Below, piece by piece: positions 56,313-64,000 of a DNA stretch of 64,000 bases (the first letter of the stretch is position 1; each line of letters starts with the position of its first letter). The DNA is from Mesorhizobium sp. 113-3-3. Its GTDB lineage: Bacteria > Pseudomonadota > Alphaproteobacteria > Rhizobiales > Rhizobiaceae. Under the pieces are notes generated by a model. The model had not been told where the DNA came from, made no database searches, and was given only the letters and a program-made list of their open reading frames with translations. A program made the translations under genes and the position numbers. Where the stretch lies: the NCBI RefSeq assembly GCF_016756495.1, contig NZ_AP023243.1, positions 6,266,501 through 6,330,500 on the forward strand, read 5' to 3'.

Positions 56313-56852
56313 CTAGTTCAGCTGATTCAGGATTCCGGAGCTGGTTGCGACCATCAAGGCGGAGTATATCTGCATGGCCATTGCGCAGATGGCAGCGGCC
56401 GATATTGGCACGCCAAATGGCACGACGCCCTTGCGGTCCATGTGCTGCACATAGTGGCGAAATATTCCCGCCGGCAGCAAAAAGGGATTCTTGACCAGCG
56501 CGGCCGTGGCGATTGCAAAGACCAACAGCAGCACGGAAAAGACGGCAAGGTTGCTTCCGCCGATCAGAAAGGGCGTGACGCTCAACAGCTTCACATCGCC
56601 GGCGCCAATCTTGCGCAAAAGCCAGAATGGAAAGAGCGCAACGAACAGAATGAGGCCACCAAGCGCACTGATGCCCATCTCCAGCCACGAACCGGTCTGC
56701 AGGGAGTGCAACTGCAGCGCGCCAAGCCCCAGGCAGAGCAGTAGCAACACGTTACGGTTGGTGATCTTCTGCACGGTGAAATCCGTCCAGGCTATTTTTG
56801 CAAGGAGCAAGATGGCGACGGCTTTAAACAAGAGCGAAACGGTGAGCAGCAT
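56313..56852 (-). CDS. tadV: Type IV prepilin peptidase, TadV/CpaA type
   Basis: 179 aa, about 5-6 hydrophobic segments. The two catalytic aspartates are visible: in IAWTDFTVQKITN near residue 24 and in KIGAGDVKLL near 86. This short class lacks the methyltransferase domain of PilD and cleaves Flp pilin and pseudopilin leaders at the inner membrane. Last gene of the leftward tad operon, 8 bases after tadD. It serves the pilin encoded on the other side of the intergenic region at 61312-61530. Confidence 0.92.
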   Translation of the reverse strand: MLLTVSLLFKAVAILLLAKIAWTDFTVQKITNRNVLLLLCLGLGALQLHSLQTGSWLEMGISALGGLILFVALFPFWLLRKIGAGDVKLLSVTPFLIGGSNLAVFSVLLLVFAIATAALVKNPFLLPAGIFRHYVQHMDRKGVVPFGVPISAAAICAMAMQIYSALMVATSSGILNQLN

Positions 56853-56860
56853 CGGACAGG

Positions 56861-57400
56861 CTACCGTTCTATATTCTGCACGCTCGACGACAGCAGCTTC
56901 AGATTGTTGGCGACGGTCGGATCGTTGGGCGCCAGTTCATAGGCCTTGAGGAAGTTGCGGCGTGCGTCCTGCAGCTTGCCGCGCAGCAGGTAGGAGTAGC
57001 CGACATTGTTGTAATATTCCGGCGACGCGCCAACCAGCTTGAAGGCCCGCGCATAAGCCCGGTCGGCAAGGTCGAAGCGGCGGATGCGGTCGCATGATGC
57101 GGCCAGCCCCATCCAGGCGCCGCCATCATTGGGCGCCAGCTGCGTCGCCTTGAAGAACAGCGCGCCGGCATTGCCATAGTTTTCCGCGCGGAACTGGTTC
57201 TTGGCTTCGGCGACGGCCTGGTCGGAGGCGTAATATTCGACGTCGCTGACGGTCTTCAATCCGTCGAAGGCATCGCCAAAAGAGGTGACGTCGCCTTTTG
57301 ACGGCTCGTTGGTGCGAACGACACCGTCGGTGGCATCCGTCTGGCAGCCGGCAAGCAAAACCGTCAACAGGCAGAACGCCGCCGCGATAGCCCTCTTCAT
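56861..57400 (-). CDS. tadD: Tad pilus lipoprotein with TPRs, TadD
   Basis: 179 aa from ATG 57400. Lipoprotein signal with lipobox LLAGC at residues 15-19. Tetratricopeptide repeats at about 60-165 (ENYGNAGALFFKATQLAPND, ARNFLKAYELAPND...). TadD proteins are outer-membrane-targeted TPR lipoproteins that help place the secretin. Between tadC and tadV in the same operon. A longer frame to 57430 begins without a good start. Confidence 0.88.
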   Translation of the reverse strand: MKRAIAAAFCLLTVLLAGCQTDATDGVVRTNEPSKGDVTSFGDAFDGLKTVSDVEYYASDQAVAEAKNQFRAENYGNAGALFFKATQLAPNDGGAWMGLAASCDRIRRFDLADRAYARAFKLVGASPEYYNNVGYSYLLRGKLQDARRNFLKAYELAPNDPTVANNLKLLSSSVQNIER

Positions 57401-57454
57401 ACAGATTCCCCCAAGGGTCTCAGACCTCATATTAGAATCAGATCATACACGCAA

Positions 57455-58405
57455 TTAGAAGATAATGCCCTTCATACGGATGATCACCGGCAACATGATA
57501 ACCATCATAACCACAGGGAAGATACAAAGCCCCAACGGAATCATCATCTTTACCGGTAGAGAATTGGCGCGCTCCTCGGCGCTCAGAATTCTCTGGCCAC
57601 GCATCTCGGCGCTATAAACACGCAAGGCATCGGTGAGGCTGGTGCCGAGTTCTTCCGATTGACGGAACAGGACAGCCAATGCCCGCGCCTCGTCAAGTCC
57701 GATGCGATCCGAGAGTTCGCGCAGCGCTTCCCGCAACGGTTTGCCAGCCCGCAACTGCAAGTTCATGATCGACAGCTGTATTCCCAGCCACTTGTGGGTG
57801 GCGGCCATTTCATGGCTGACGCGTTCGACTGCCCCCTCCAGGCTCATGCCGGCATCGGCACAGGTGATCATCATGTCCATGAAGTCGGGGAAAGCCCGAC
57901 GATAGATCTGTTTCTGGCTGTTCTCGAAACGGTCGAGCAGAATGGAGGGAATTACAATACAGGCGAGGCCGAACAGGGCAGATCCGGCAAGGGTGATGAA
58001 ACCCGGCAGGTTCGGCGGCAGAACACGCGACAGGAGTGCATACATTGCCAGAAAACCGATGCAGACTGCAGCGAGGCGGGACAGCGTATAAATCAGCGGT
58101 GCGCTTGATTGATAAAAGCCGGCGCGAAACAGCTTCGCTTCCAGGGCGTTTGGGGCTTCCCGTTCCTTCTCGATCGACTTGAAGTAGGCATCGACCGGCC
58201 GTTGCGCCGCAAGCTTGGCGAGCTGGTCTTGTCCGAGCATCGATCGGCGGTCTGTACTTCCTTCACCCATCAGGCTCTGCGCGACGAGCTTTCGTGTCTG
58301 CAGCGCCGGCAAGAAGACCAGAGCTCCGAACAGGAAGAAGGACACCGCCGTCACAAAGACGGCAATGGACACCAAGAAGCCCAGGTCCTGAATGTTCGAA
58401 AACAA
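57455..58405 (-). CDS. tadC: Tad pilus inner-membrane platform protein TadC
   Basis: 316 aa. One N-terminal helix (SIAVFVTAVSFFLFGALVF), two further ones near 110-165 (VCIGFLAMYALL, ALFGLACIVIPSIL) and one at the C-terminus (IPLGLCIFPVVMMVIMLPV). The T2SSF domain lies at about 175-300 with FPDFMDMMITCADAGMSLEG and LAVLFRQSEELGTSL. It pairs with TadB and follows it by 18 bases. Confidence 0.93.
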   Translation of the reverse strand: MFSNIQDLGFLVSIAVFVTAVSFFLFGALVFLPALQTRKLVAQSLMGEGSTDRRSMLGQDQLAKLAAQRPVDAYFKSIEKEREAPNALEAKLFRAGFYQSSAPLIYTLSRLAAVCIGFLAMYALLSRVLPPNLPGFITLAGSALFGLACIVIPSILLDRFENSQKQIYRRAFPDFMDMMITCADAGMSLEGAVERVSHEMAATHKWLGIQLSIMNLQLRAGKPLREALRELSDRIGLDEARALAVLFRQSEELGTSLTDALRVYSAEMRGQRILSAEERANSLPVKMMIPLGLCIFPVVMMVIMLPVIIRMKGIIF

Positions 58406-58423
58406 TTTCTTCCGCGCTCCCAG

Positions 58424-59392
58424 TCAAAAATCGAAAGTAACCATCCGGTACATGATGAAGTCGCCAAGCAGCGCCCATACGCCAAAGCCCAGAAACACAG
58501 GCATAACCATCGGGTCGTGCCACACCTTGCCATAATAGGAGGGCGCAATGACCTGCAGGATCAGGAACATCACGACCGGAAACAAGGAGATGATCCACGC
58601 GGAGACGCGACCTTCGGCCGAAAGCGCCCTGATTTTCATCCGCAATTTCTGCCGTTCACGCAGAACCGAGGAAAGATTGGACAGAATTTCGGTCAAATTG
58701 CCGCCCGTCTTGGCCTGGATCGACAGCGATACCGACAGCAACTGAAGGCCCTCGAAGCCGACACGCTGTGAAAGCTTTCGCACGGCCTGCTCGATGCTGA
58801 GGCCAAAGGTGATCTCATCGGAAACGATGCCGAACTCGGTGCCGAGGGGATCGGCCATCTCGCGCGCGACCAGAGCGATCGCGACCGAAGCCGGGTGTCC
58901 GGCGCGCAGCGAACGAACGATCATATCGAGCGCATCCGGCAGCTGTCTGGCAAATTTCCGGATCCGTCTGTTGCGGGCGCGCCGGAGGACAAGAAGCGGC
59001 AGGACAAGTCCTACGACCAGAAAGGTAAGGAGCGACGCCAAAGTAGAAAAATTGAAGAGTGCCAGCAGCAACGCCATCGCCAGCCCGGCAAGCAGGAATG
59101 TCGCGGCGAAGGTCAACGGATTTCCAGTAATGCCGGATTGAGTATAGAGCCTGTTCAACCAGACCATTCCAAAAAGAAAGTCGCCAGTGTCAGTGAGGCC
59201 ACGCTCCCGCAGCAATCCCTGCAACGTTTGCTCGGCCGGAACCTCGCCAGCGAGCCGCTTCAATCGGCGATTGACTGCCATGGATCGAGAGCGGCGGCCG
59301 GCAAAGGAAAGATAGAGAGCTTCGCCTGCCAGAATGACTGAGGCTGCCGCCAGCATGTAGATGAAGTACAGCAGAGCTTGACCGGTCGGCAT
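58424..59392 (-). CDS. tadB: Tad pilus inner-membrane platform protein TadB
   Basis: 322 aa. N-terminal helix (LYFIYMLAAASVILAGEALY), then a basic cytoplasmic part, two helices near 95-130 (AATFLLAGLAMALLLALF and LVVGLVLPLLVL), a T2SSF domain at about 145-275 with LPDALDMIVRSLRAGHPASV and SLSIQAKTGGNLTEIL, and a C-terminal helix pair. Its start overlaps the tadA stop by one base region (59392), so they are coupled. Confidence 0.93.
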   Translation of the reverse strand: MPTGQALLYFIYMLAAASVILAGEALYLSFAGRRSRSMAVNRRLKRLAGEVPAEQTLQGLLRERGLTDTGDFLFGMVWLNRLYTQSGITGNPLTFAATFLLAGLAMALLLALFNFSTLASLLTFLVVGLVLPLLVLRRARNRRIRKFARQLPDALDMIVRSLRAGHPASVAIALVAREMADPLGTEFGIVSDEITFGLSIEQAVRKLSQRVGFEGLQLLSVSLSIQAKTGGNLTEILSNLSSVLRERQKLRMKIRALSAEGRVSAWIISLFPVVMFLILQVIAPSYYGKVWHDPMVMPVFLGFGVWALLGDFIMYRMVTFDF

Positions 59393-60780
59393 CAGAGGGC
59401 AACCTGCGGATTGAAGGCGTCCTTGGCAAAATGATGGCCAAGCGTCGCGGCCTCCGGAGCGAAGCGCGGACGGACGCCGGTTGCGCGAAAATCTCCGATG
59501 ACTTTGCCTTCGGCTGTGACCTCGCGGCGGACGAAATGATAGATTTCCTGGAGTTGCACGATATTGCCCTCCATGCCGGTCAGTTCCGATATGGAGGTGA
59601 CACGCCGGCCGCCGTCCGAAAGACGCTGCGTCTGGACGATGATATCGATGGCGGAGGCAATCTGCGCCCGGATCGAGTCGTGCGTCATCGGCATGCCGGC
59701 CATGCCGACCATCTGTTCGAGCCGCGAGATCGCATCGCGCGGCGTGTTGGCATGGATGGTGGTCATCGAGCCTTCGTGGCCAGTGTTCATCGCCTGCAGC
59801 ATGTCGAAGGCTTCCTCGCCGCGCACCTCGCCGACGATGATGCGGTCCGGCCGCATGCGCAGCGCGTTCTTGACCAGTTCGCGCTGGCGAATCTCGCCCC
59901 TGCCCTCGACATTGGGCGGGCGCGTCTCCAGCCGGCCGACATGCGGCTGCTGCAATTGCAGTTCGGCCGCATCCTCGATGGTGATCAGTCGTTCCTTCGA
60001 GGGTATGTAGCTCGACAATGCATTGAGCAAGGTGGTCTTTCCGCTGCCGGTGCCGCCTGAAACCACGATCGATTTGCGCGCCTGCACGGCGATGCGCAGC
60101 AGTTCGATCATCGGCGGCCGAATCGAATTGAATGCCATCAGACGTTCGAGCGAATAGGGATTCTTGGAGAATTTGCGGATCGAGACCAGCGGGCCATCCA
60201 CCGAGACAGGCCGCACCGCGATGTTGACACGCGAGCCGTCATCCAGGCGGGCATCGACCATGGGCGACGATTCGTCGACACGCCTGCCGATGGCCGAAAC
60301 GATCTTGTTGATGACGCGCAGCAGATGCGCCTCGTCGCGAAAACGAATCGCTGTCTCTTCGATCATGCCACGCCGCTCTATGAAGACGCGCCTGTGGGTG
60401 TTGATCATGATGTCGGTAATCGAATCGTCCTTGAGCAGCGGTTCGATCGGCCCGAGACCCAGCATCTCGTCGGCGGTGTCGCTGGTCAGTTGGTCGAGTT
60501 CGCGCGCGTTGAGCGGAACGGCGCGGCCGCGCACGAACTCGCGTACGATCGGCCGGATCTCATTGAGGATTTCGGTCTTGGACGCGTTTTCAAGGGCTGT
60601 CAGGTTGAAGCGGTCGATCAAATGGCGGTGCAGCTCGACCTTGAGAGTCAGGAAATCGTCGCCATGGGACTCGATGTCGGCTGCCGGAGAAAGGGCTGGC
60701 GCAACGGGCAGCACCGTGAGTGGCTCAGGTTTTGAGACCGCGGGCTGCTCGCCCGCCCCTTTGATAAACCGCCCCAGCAT
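59392..60780 (-). CDS. tadA: Tad pilus assembly ATPase TadA/CpaF
   Basis: 462 aa. Secretion-superfamily ATPase: N-terminal region to about 160, then Walker A VSGGTGSGKTTLLNAL near 243, the Asp/Glu boxes (LITIEDAAELQL, RPDRIIVGEVRGEEAFDML) and the His box (EGSMTTIHANTPRDAI) near 340. Supplies energy for Flp pilus assembly at the inner membrane. First gene of the leftward operon tadA-tadB-tadC-tadD-tadV, reading away from the large shared intergenic region. Confidence 0.96.
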   Translation of the reverse strand: MLGRFIKGAGEQPAVSKPEPLTVLPVAPALSPAADIESHGDDFLTLKVELHRHLIDRFNLTALENASKTEILNEIRPIVREFVRGRAVPLNARELDQLTSDTADEMLGLGPIEPLLKDDSITDIMINTHRRVFIERRGMIEETAIRFRDEAHLLRVINKIVSAIGRRVDESSPMVDARLDDGSRVNIAVRPVSVDGPLVSIRKFSKNPYSLERLMAFNSIRPPMIELLRIAVQARKSIVVSGGTGSGKTTLLNALSSYIPSKERLITIEDAAELQLQQPHVGRLETRPPNVEGRGEIRQRELVKNALRMRPDRIIVGEVRGEEAFDMLQAMNTGHEGSMTTIHANTPRDAISRLEQMVGMAGMPMTHDSIRAQIASAIDIIVQTQRLSDGGRRVTSISELTGMEGNIVQLQEIYHFVRREVTAEGKVIGDFRATGVRPRFAPEAATLGHHFAKDAFNPQVAL

Positions 60781-61311
60781 AATCCCCTATGCTCCCCTTC
60801 GACGCATATTAGACGAAACTAATCATTAACCACCTAAGGCACAAGCGCCCGAACGCCCGCGCGCACGCAATACTTTCAACATAGTTAAAGACAGGCGCCG
60901 GAAAATATCGTTTTTATTCGCACTCAGACATGAGAGCGTTTTAAGCTGTGGATCATTCCGCAACCCTTGCGTGCTCCGGAGGCATGGAGCTTGCCGGAAA
61001 TCCGTACTAACCCCTTAGATATAAAGGATTATGCTATCTCACTAAAGTAGCTATAACTTAATTAGCTTGACGACATAAATGTGAACGAATGGTTAAGAGC
61101 GCTTGAAAAACTAGACGAATCAAGCTCTTGCTGGAATTTAACGTCGCCCTGAACTCCACAGTTCATGTATTGGAAAGTTAAGGAACTGTTAATCCCGTTT
61201 GACACCGCAAATTCTCGAGACCTAGGATCGAGGTGACGGGGGATGCTTGGGTATGGGGTACATCCTTGGCTCTGTCTCGTCGGGTTCAAACCTCCAAAGG
61301 GAGAAATTGAC
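60781..61311. promoter_or_regulatory. Large AT-rich divergent control region between tadA and flp
   Basis: 531 bases without a credible gene. AT-rich blocks at about 60815-60835 and 61000-61080 (for example TAGCTATAACTTAATTAGC) are likely to hold the promoters of tadA (leftward) and flp (rightward). The region is much longer than other gaps of the window, and a long flp 5' leader is possible. Ribosome site AAAGGGAGAAA precedes flp. No operator was identified by eye. Confidence 0.5.
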
Positions 61312-61530
61312 ATGAAGAAGCTCATGACGATGACCCGGCAGTTCCGCGACGATGAAAACGGCGCTGCCATGGTCGAATATTCCATCCTTATCGGCATTAT
61401 CGCCGTTGCATCGATCCTGACGGTCCTCGCCATCGGCGGGTGGGTGAACGGTCGCTTCTCGGCGCTCTGCACCGCGCTCGATGGCCACCCGACCGGCACT
61501 TGCAACGCTGCCACCGGTGTCGGCAGCTGA
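61312..61530 (+). CDS. flp: Flp-family type IVb pilin
   Basis: 72 aa. Basic leader MKKLMTMTRQFRDDENG, with cleavage expected after Gly in ENG-AAMVEYSILIG; Glu and Tyr at the usual positions 5 and 6 after the cleavage site. A hydrophobic helix follows (IIAVASILTVLAIGGWV). The C-terminus has two cysteines (C-x10-C in FSALCTALDGHPTGTC) that may form a disulfide loop. Major subunit of the Tad pilus for surface attachment. The ribosome site is strong. A large hairpin follows its stop codon. Confidence 0.95.
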   Translation: MKKLMTMTRQFRDDENGAAMVEYSILIGIIAVASILTVLAIGGWVNGRFSALCTALDGHPTGTCNAATGVGS

Positions 61531-61542
61531 TCGCCTGACCAC

Positions 61543-61576
61543 GTTCAGGCCCGGATCGTTCGAGCCGGGCCTGAAC
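61543..61576 (+). terminator. Large hairpin directly downstream of flp
   Basis: Perfect 12-bp arms GTTCAGGCCCGG (61543-61554) and CCGGGCCTGAAC (61565-61576), 12 bases after the flp stop; the loop itself contains TCG-TT-CGA. No T-run follows, so it may be an mRNA-stabilising or partial attenuation structure that raises flp over cpaB. Confidence 0.7.
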
Positions 61577-61622
61577 CCGATCGCAGCGGGCGAATCCCGC
61601 ATTGGGGCTTGGGGCTTGGGAC

Positions 61623-62663
61623 ATGCGCGCCAATACACTTATCATGATCGTACTCGCCGGGGTGTTCGGCGTCCTGGCTGTTGTCCTGGTCAATATCTGG
61701 CTTGCGGGCCAGCGAAGCGCCATGGCGCAAACGGGGGTCGTGCAAGGCAGCATGGTCGTGGTTGCGGCAATGCCGCTGAAGTTCGGTGACGCTCTGAGCG
61801 CAGATAAACTGCGCGAAGTCGCATGGCCGGCGGGCGCGGTTCCAGCCGGGGCATTCAAGTCAACAAAAGACGTGTTAGCTGGCGACGGTGCCAAGCAGGC
61901 ATTGCAAACGATCGGCGTCAATGAGCCGATTCTTGCTACCAAAATCACCGGCCCCGGCCAGCGCGCCACGCTTTCAGCGGTTCTCGGCGAAGGCATGAAG
62001 GCCGTGTCCATCCGCGTCAATGACGTGCTCGGTGTGGCCGGCTTCGTCTTCCCGGGCGACCGAGTAGATGTGCTGCTGACGCGCACGGTGCGCGACACTG
62101 ACGGCGCGGACAAGAGTTTTGTCGATGTATTGCTGCAGAGCATGAAGGTGCTCGCCATCGACCAGGTGGCCGACGAGAGCAAGGATAACCCGACTGTGGT
62201 CAAGTCGGTGACGCTCGAGGCCAGCACCAAGGATGCGCAAAAACTGACACTGGCGGCAGGCGCCGGCCAATTGTCGTTGGCGCTGCGCCAGGCTGCTGCC
62301 AGCAAGGGGGAGACGACCGAGCGGGTGACGCTTTCCGACCTGACCGGCGAAACGCCGGAGGACGTCGCCAAAAGGCAGGCCGAGCTCGACAGGAAGGCAG
62401 CCGCCGAAGCTGAGGCCGCAGCCGAGCGCAAGCGCGCCGAAGACAGGATTGCTGGACTGACCCAGGCGGTAGAGCGCGTGGGAAACCGCCTTGATGAGTT
62501 GGGCAAGGCCAAGCCGGCTCCGGCGGTAGCCTCGGCCCCGGAAGCCAGGGAAGTCGTCAAGGAAGTGGTGAAATATGTGCAGCCTGAACCGCCGAAGAAC
62601 GTGACCGTGGGCGTATTCCGGGGTGTGAAGCTCGAGACGTATGACGTGCCGCGACAACCGTGA
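61623..62663 (+). CDS. cpaB: Flp pilus assembly protein CpaB/RcpC
   Basis: 346 aa from ATG 61623. N-terminal membrane helix (LIMIVLAGVFGVLAVVLVNI) followed by a SAF-type domain (about 45-110, with VVVAAMPLKFGDAL) and a CpaB C-terminal region (GMKAVSIRVNDVLGVAGFVF and GDRVDVLLTRTV). A charged helical stretch at about 255-285 is Ala/Glu/Lys-rich. CpaB works with the secretin CpaC in the periplasm. The last part is Pro/Val rich. Confidence 0.93.
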   Translation: MRANTLIMIVLAGVFGVLAVVLVNIWLAGQRSAMAQTGVVQGSMVVVAAMPLKFGDALSADKLREVAWPAGAVPAGAFKSTKDVLAGDGAKQALQTIGVNEPILATKITGPGQRATLSAVLGEGMKAVSIRVNDVLGVAGFVFPGDRVDVLLTRTVRDTDGADKSFVDVLLQSMKVLAIDQVADESKDNPTVVKSVTLEASTKDAQKLTLAAGAGQLSLALRQAAASKGETTERVTLSDLTGETPEDVAKRQAELDRKAAAEAEAAAERKRAEDRIAGLTQAVERVGNRLDELGKAKPAPAVASAPEAREVVKEVVKYVQPEPPKNVTVGVFRGVKLETYDVPRQP

Positions 62664-62723
62664 TATAAGGCGCAGCTAATAATAAGGTGGGGGCTGCCAT
62701 CGGCAGCAATCGGGGAGACGGGG

Positions 62724-64000
62724 ATGCACGGGTTTTGGGTTAGGGTGGCGACGGCCGCTTTGTCCTGTGTGGCGGCGCTGCTGCTATCGAGCCTTGCGGC
62801 CGACGCAGCCGACCGCTTCATCGACGTGTCGAACCCCAGCGTCCATCGTATCTTCCTGCCGGTGTCGCAATCGGTGACGGTGCAGGTGAGCGCCAATCTG
62901 GGCGATATCGTCGTCGGCGACGAGAAGATCGCCGATGCCCAGCCGATGACCGACCGCACGCTCTATGTCATCGGCAAGGGCGCCGGCACCACCACGGTCA
63001 ATCTGTTTTCCCCGGACAAGCGCTCGCTCGGCGTCATCCAGATCGAGGTCGGCCTCGACGTCAGCGACATGGCGCAGGCGATCCGCCAGGTGGCGCCAAA
63101 GGCGCGCATCGAAATCGGTTCGATCAACGGCAGGGTCAGGCTTGGCGGCCACGTCAGGGATGGCGCCACGCTGGCGGCCATCATGGAAGTCGCGCAGCAA
63201 TATGGCCCCGATGCCATCATCAACTCAGTCACCGTCGATGATAGCCAGCAGGTCAATTTGGCTGTGCGTATATTGGAGGCGAAGCGCAACGCAGGCCGGG
63301 ATCTTGGCGTATCGATCAAGAGCACCAACAGGAGCGGCACGACCAAAGTCGGAACCGGCGACGCCGCTGTCGACGCGGATGGAACGGTGCTCGGAGCGGG
63401 AGACCTTGTCAGTGGTATTCTTTCGAAGGCTAACCCCTTCGCGGCACTGATCACCCGGGTTATCGACAGCAACATCAAGGTTGACCTCATCATAGAGGCG
63501 CTCGAGGCAAAGGGCGTGGTGCGCACGCTGGCAGAGCCCAACCTCACCACGCTTTCAGGCGAGCCTGCCAGCTTTAATGCTGGCGGCGAAGTTCCGATCC
63601 GCAGCGTCGACGCCAATGGCCAGGTCCAAATCCAGTACAAGCAATTCGGCGTCAACCTTCTGTTCACGCCGGTGGTGCTGGAAGACAACAAGATCCACAT
63701 GAAGCTTGCTCCGGAAGTCAGCGACCTGACCAGCTTCACCACCGCCGGCGACCCGATCTTCACCAACCGTAAACTGTCGACCGTGGTTGAGCTGCGCGAC
63801 GGCCAAAGCTTCGCGGTGGGCGGACTGTTGTCGAGCAAAACCACCAAACTGCAGAACCAGGTGCCGTGGCTCGGCCAGGTGCCGGTCATCGGATCGCTGT
63901 TCCGCAATTCGAGCAACCAGAAGGAAGAGACCGAACTGGTCGTGATCGTCACGCCGCATATCGTGCGGCCGGTGAAACCCGGTGAACAGCTGGCGACACC
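62724..64000 (+). CDS. cpaC: Tad pilus outer-membrane secretin CpaC/RcpA, C-terminus cut by window edge
   Basis: At least 425 residues read open to the right edge. Signal peptide (ALSCVAALLLSSLAADAA), then pilus-formation domain (SVHRIFLPVSQSVTVQVS), BON-like region (GRVRLGGHVRDGATLAAIM), and the secretin domain with EALEAKGVVRTLAEPNLT, VPIRSVDANGQVQIQYKQFG and VPWLGQVPVIGSLFRNS, which form the beta-barrel. It is the outer-membrane gate for the Flp pilus. Ribosome site GGGGAGACGGGG precedes ATG 62724. Third gene of the flp operon; cpaD and cpaE are expected beyond the edge. Confidence 0.93.
   Translation, partial: MHGFWVRVATAALSCVAALLLSSLAADAADRFIDVSNPSVHRIFLPVSQSVTVQVSANLGDIVVGDEKIADAQPMTDRTLYVIGKGAGTTTVNLFSPDKRSLGVIQIEVGLDVSDMAQAIRQVAPKARIEIGSINGRVRLGGHVRDGATLAAIMEVAQQYGPDAIINSVTVDDSQQVNLAVRILEAKRNAGRDLGVSIKSTNRSGTTKVGTGDAAVDADGTVLGAGDLVSGILSKANPFAALITRVIDSNIKVDLIIEALEAKGVVRTLAEPNLTTLSGEPASFNAGGEVPIRSVDANGQVQIQYKQFGVNLLFTPVVLEDNKIHMKLAPEVSDLTSFTTAGDPIFTNRKLSTVVELRDGQSFAVGGLLSSKTTKLQNQVPWLGQVPVIGSLFRNSSNQKEETELVVIVTPHIVRPVKPGEQLAT

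Noticed and set aside
62963..63952. 329-codon - strand open frame
   Set aside because: Antisense to cpaC, whose signal peptide and secretin motifs are clear.

Overview
The window is high-GC chromosomal DNA from an alphaproteobacterium of the order Hyphomicrobiales, most likely Mesorhizobium or a close relative. This rests on gene content and protein style: a ScfR-type regulator beside aceA, a zwf-pgl-edd operon, a cobalamin-dependent metH with a SahR-like operator, a rhizobial polysaccharide locus, a Tad pilus locus and a dispersed intergenic palindrome of a type common in rhizobia. No rRNA, tRNA, CRISPR array, transposase or phage gene was seen. The assignment is inference; no database was searched.

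Layout. 1-378: edge of a DMT-family transporter. 0.5-3.9 kb: glyoxylate-shunt module, a ScfR/RamB-like regulator divergent from aceA, then an 80-aa protein and a strong terminator. 4.0-5.3 kb: a degenerate receiver protein, a palindromic repeat and a HAD hydrolase. 5.4-8.7 kb: a puuA-puuB-like pair split by a cassette that encodes an S23/IVP-type four-helix-bundle protein between arrays of an inverted octamer repeat. 9.0-10.7 kb: an SH3-domain membrane protein and an SDR. 10.9-15.0 kb: zwf-pgl-edd (Entner-Doudoroff entry). 15.1-20.3 kb: an exported vWA protein, a CadC-like TPR regulator, a GlxA-type regulator and folD. 20.5-29.9 kb: polysaccharide locus (Wzz/GumC-like protein, flippase, DUF6492-like protein, WecG/TagA, GT4 and GT2 glycosyltransferases, O-antigen-ligase/Wzy-like polymerase). 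30.0-34.7 kb: proC, then a homoserine-dehydrogenase-like SAF oxidoreductase divergent from a galactitol-type PTS permease (IIC, IIA, IIB). 34.8-44.1 kb: multicopper oxidase, metH, and an exported caspase-like protein with about 15 TPR-like repeats. 44.3-53.0 kb: SDR, alpha/beta hydrolase, a branched-chain-amino-acid-type ABC transporter (five genes), an ArgE/DapE-type deacylase and an RpiR regulator, probably one catabolic unit. 53.2-56.1 kb: a DUF882-type protein and a multi-histidine membrane protein. 56.3-64.0 kb: Tad pilus genes on both sides of a 531-bp intergenic region: tadA-tadB-tadC-tadD-tadV leftward, flp-cpaB-cpaC rightward, cpaC running off the edge.

The most unusual element is the S23 cassette at 6.86-7.37 kb. 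Its two repeat arms fill the space from the puuA stop codon to the puuB start codon, are inverted to each other, and enclose a gene that looks lower in GC than its neighbours. This looks like an insertion of a non-rRNA-borne S23 element. Other points of interest are a PTS permease in a group where sugar PTS permeases are uncommon, the caspase-TPR protein, an ABC ATPase with a broken signature motif, and several intercistronic hairpins that may set expression ratios.
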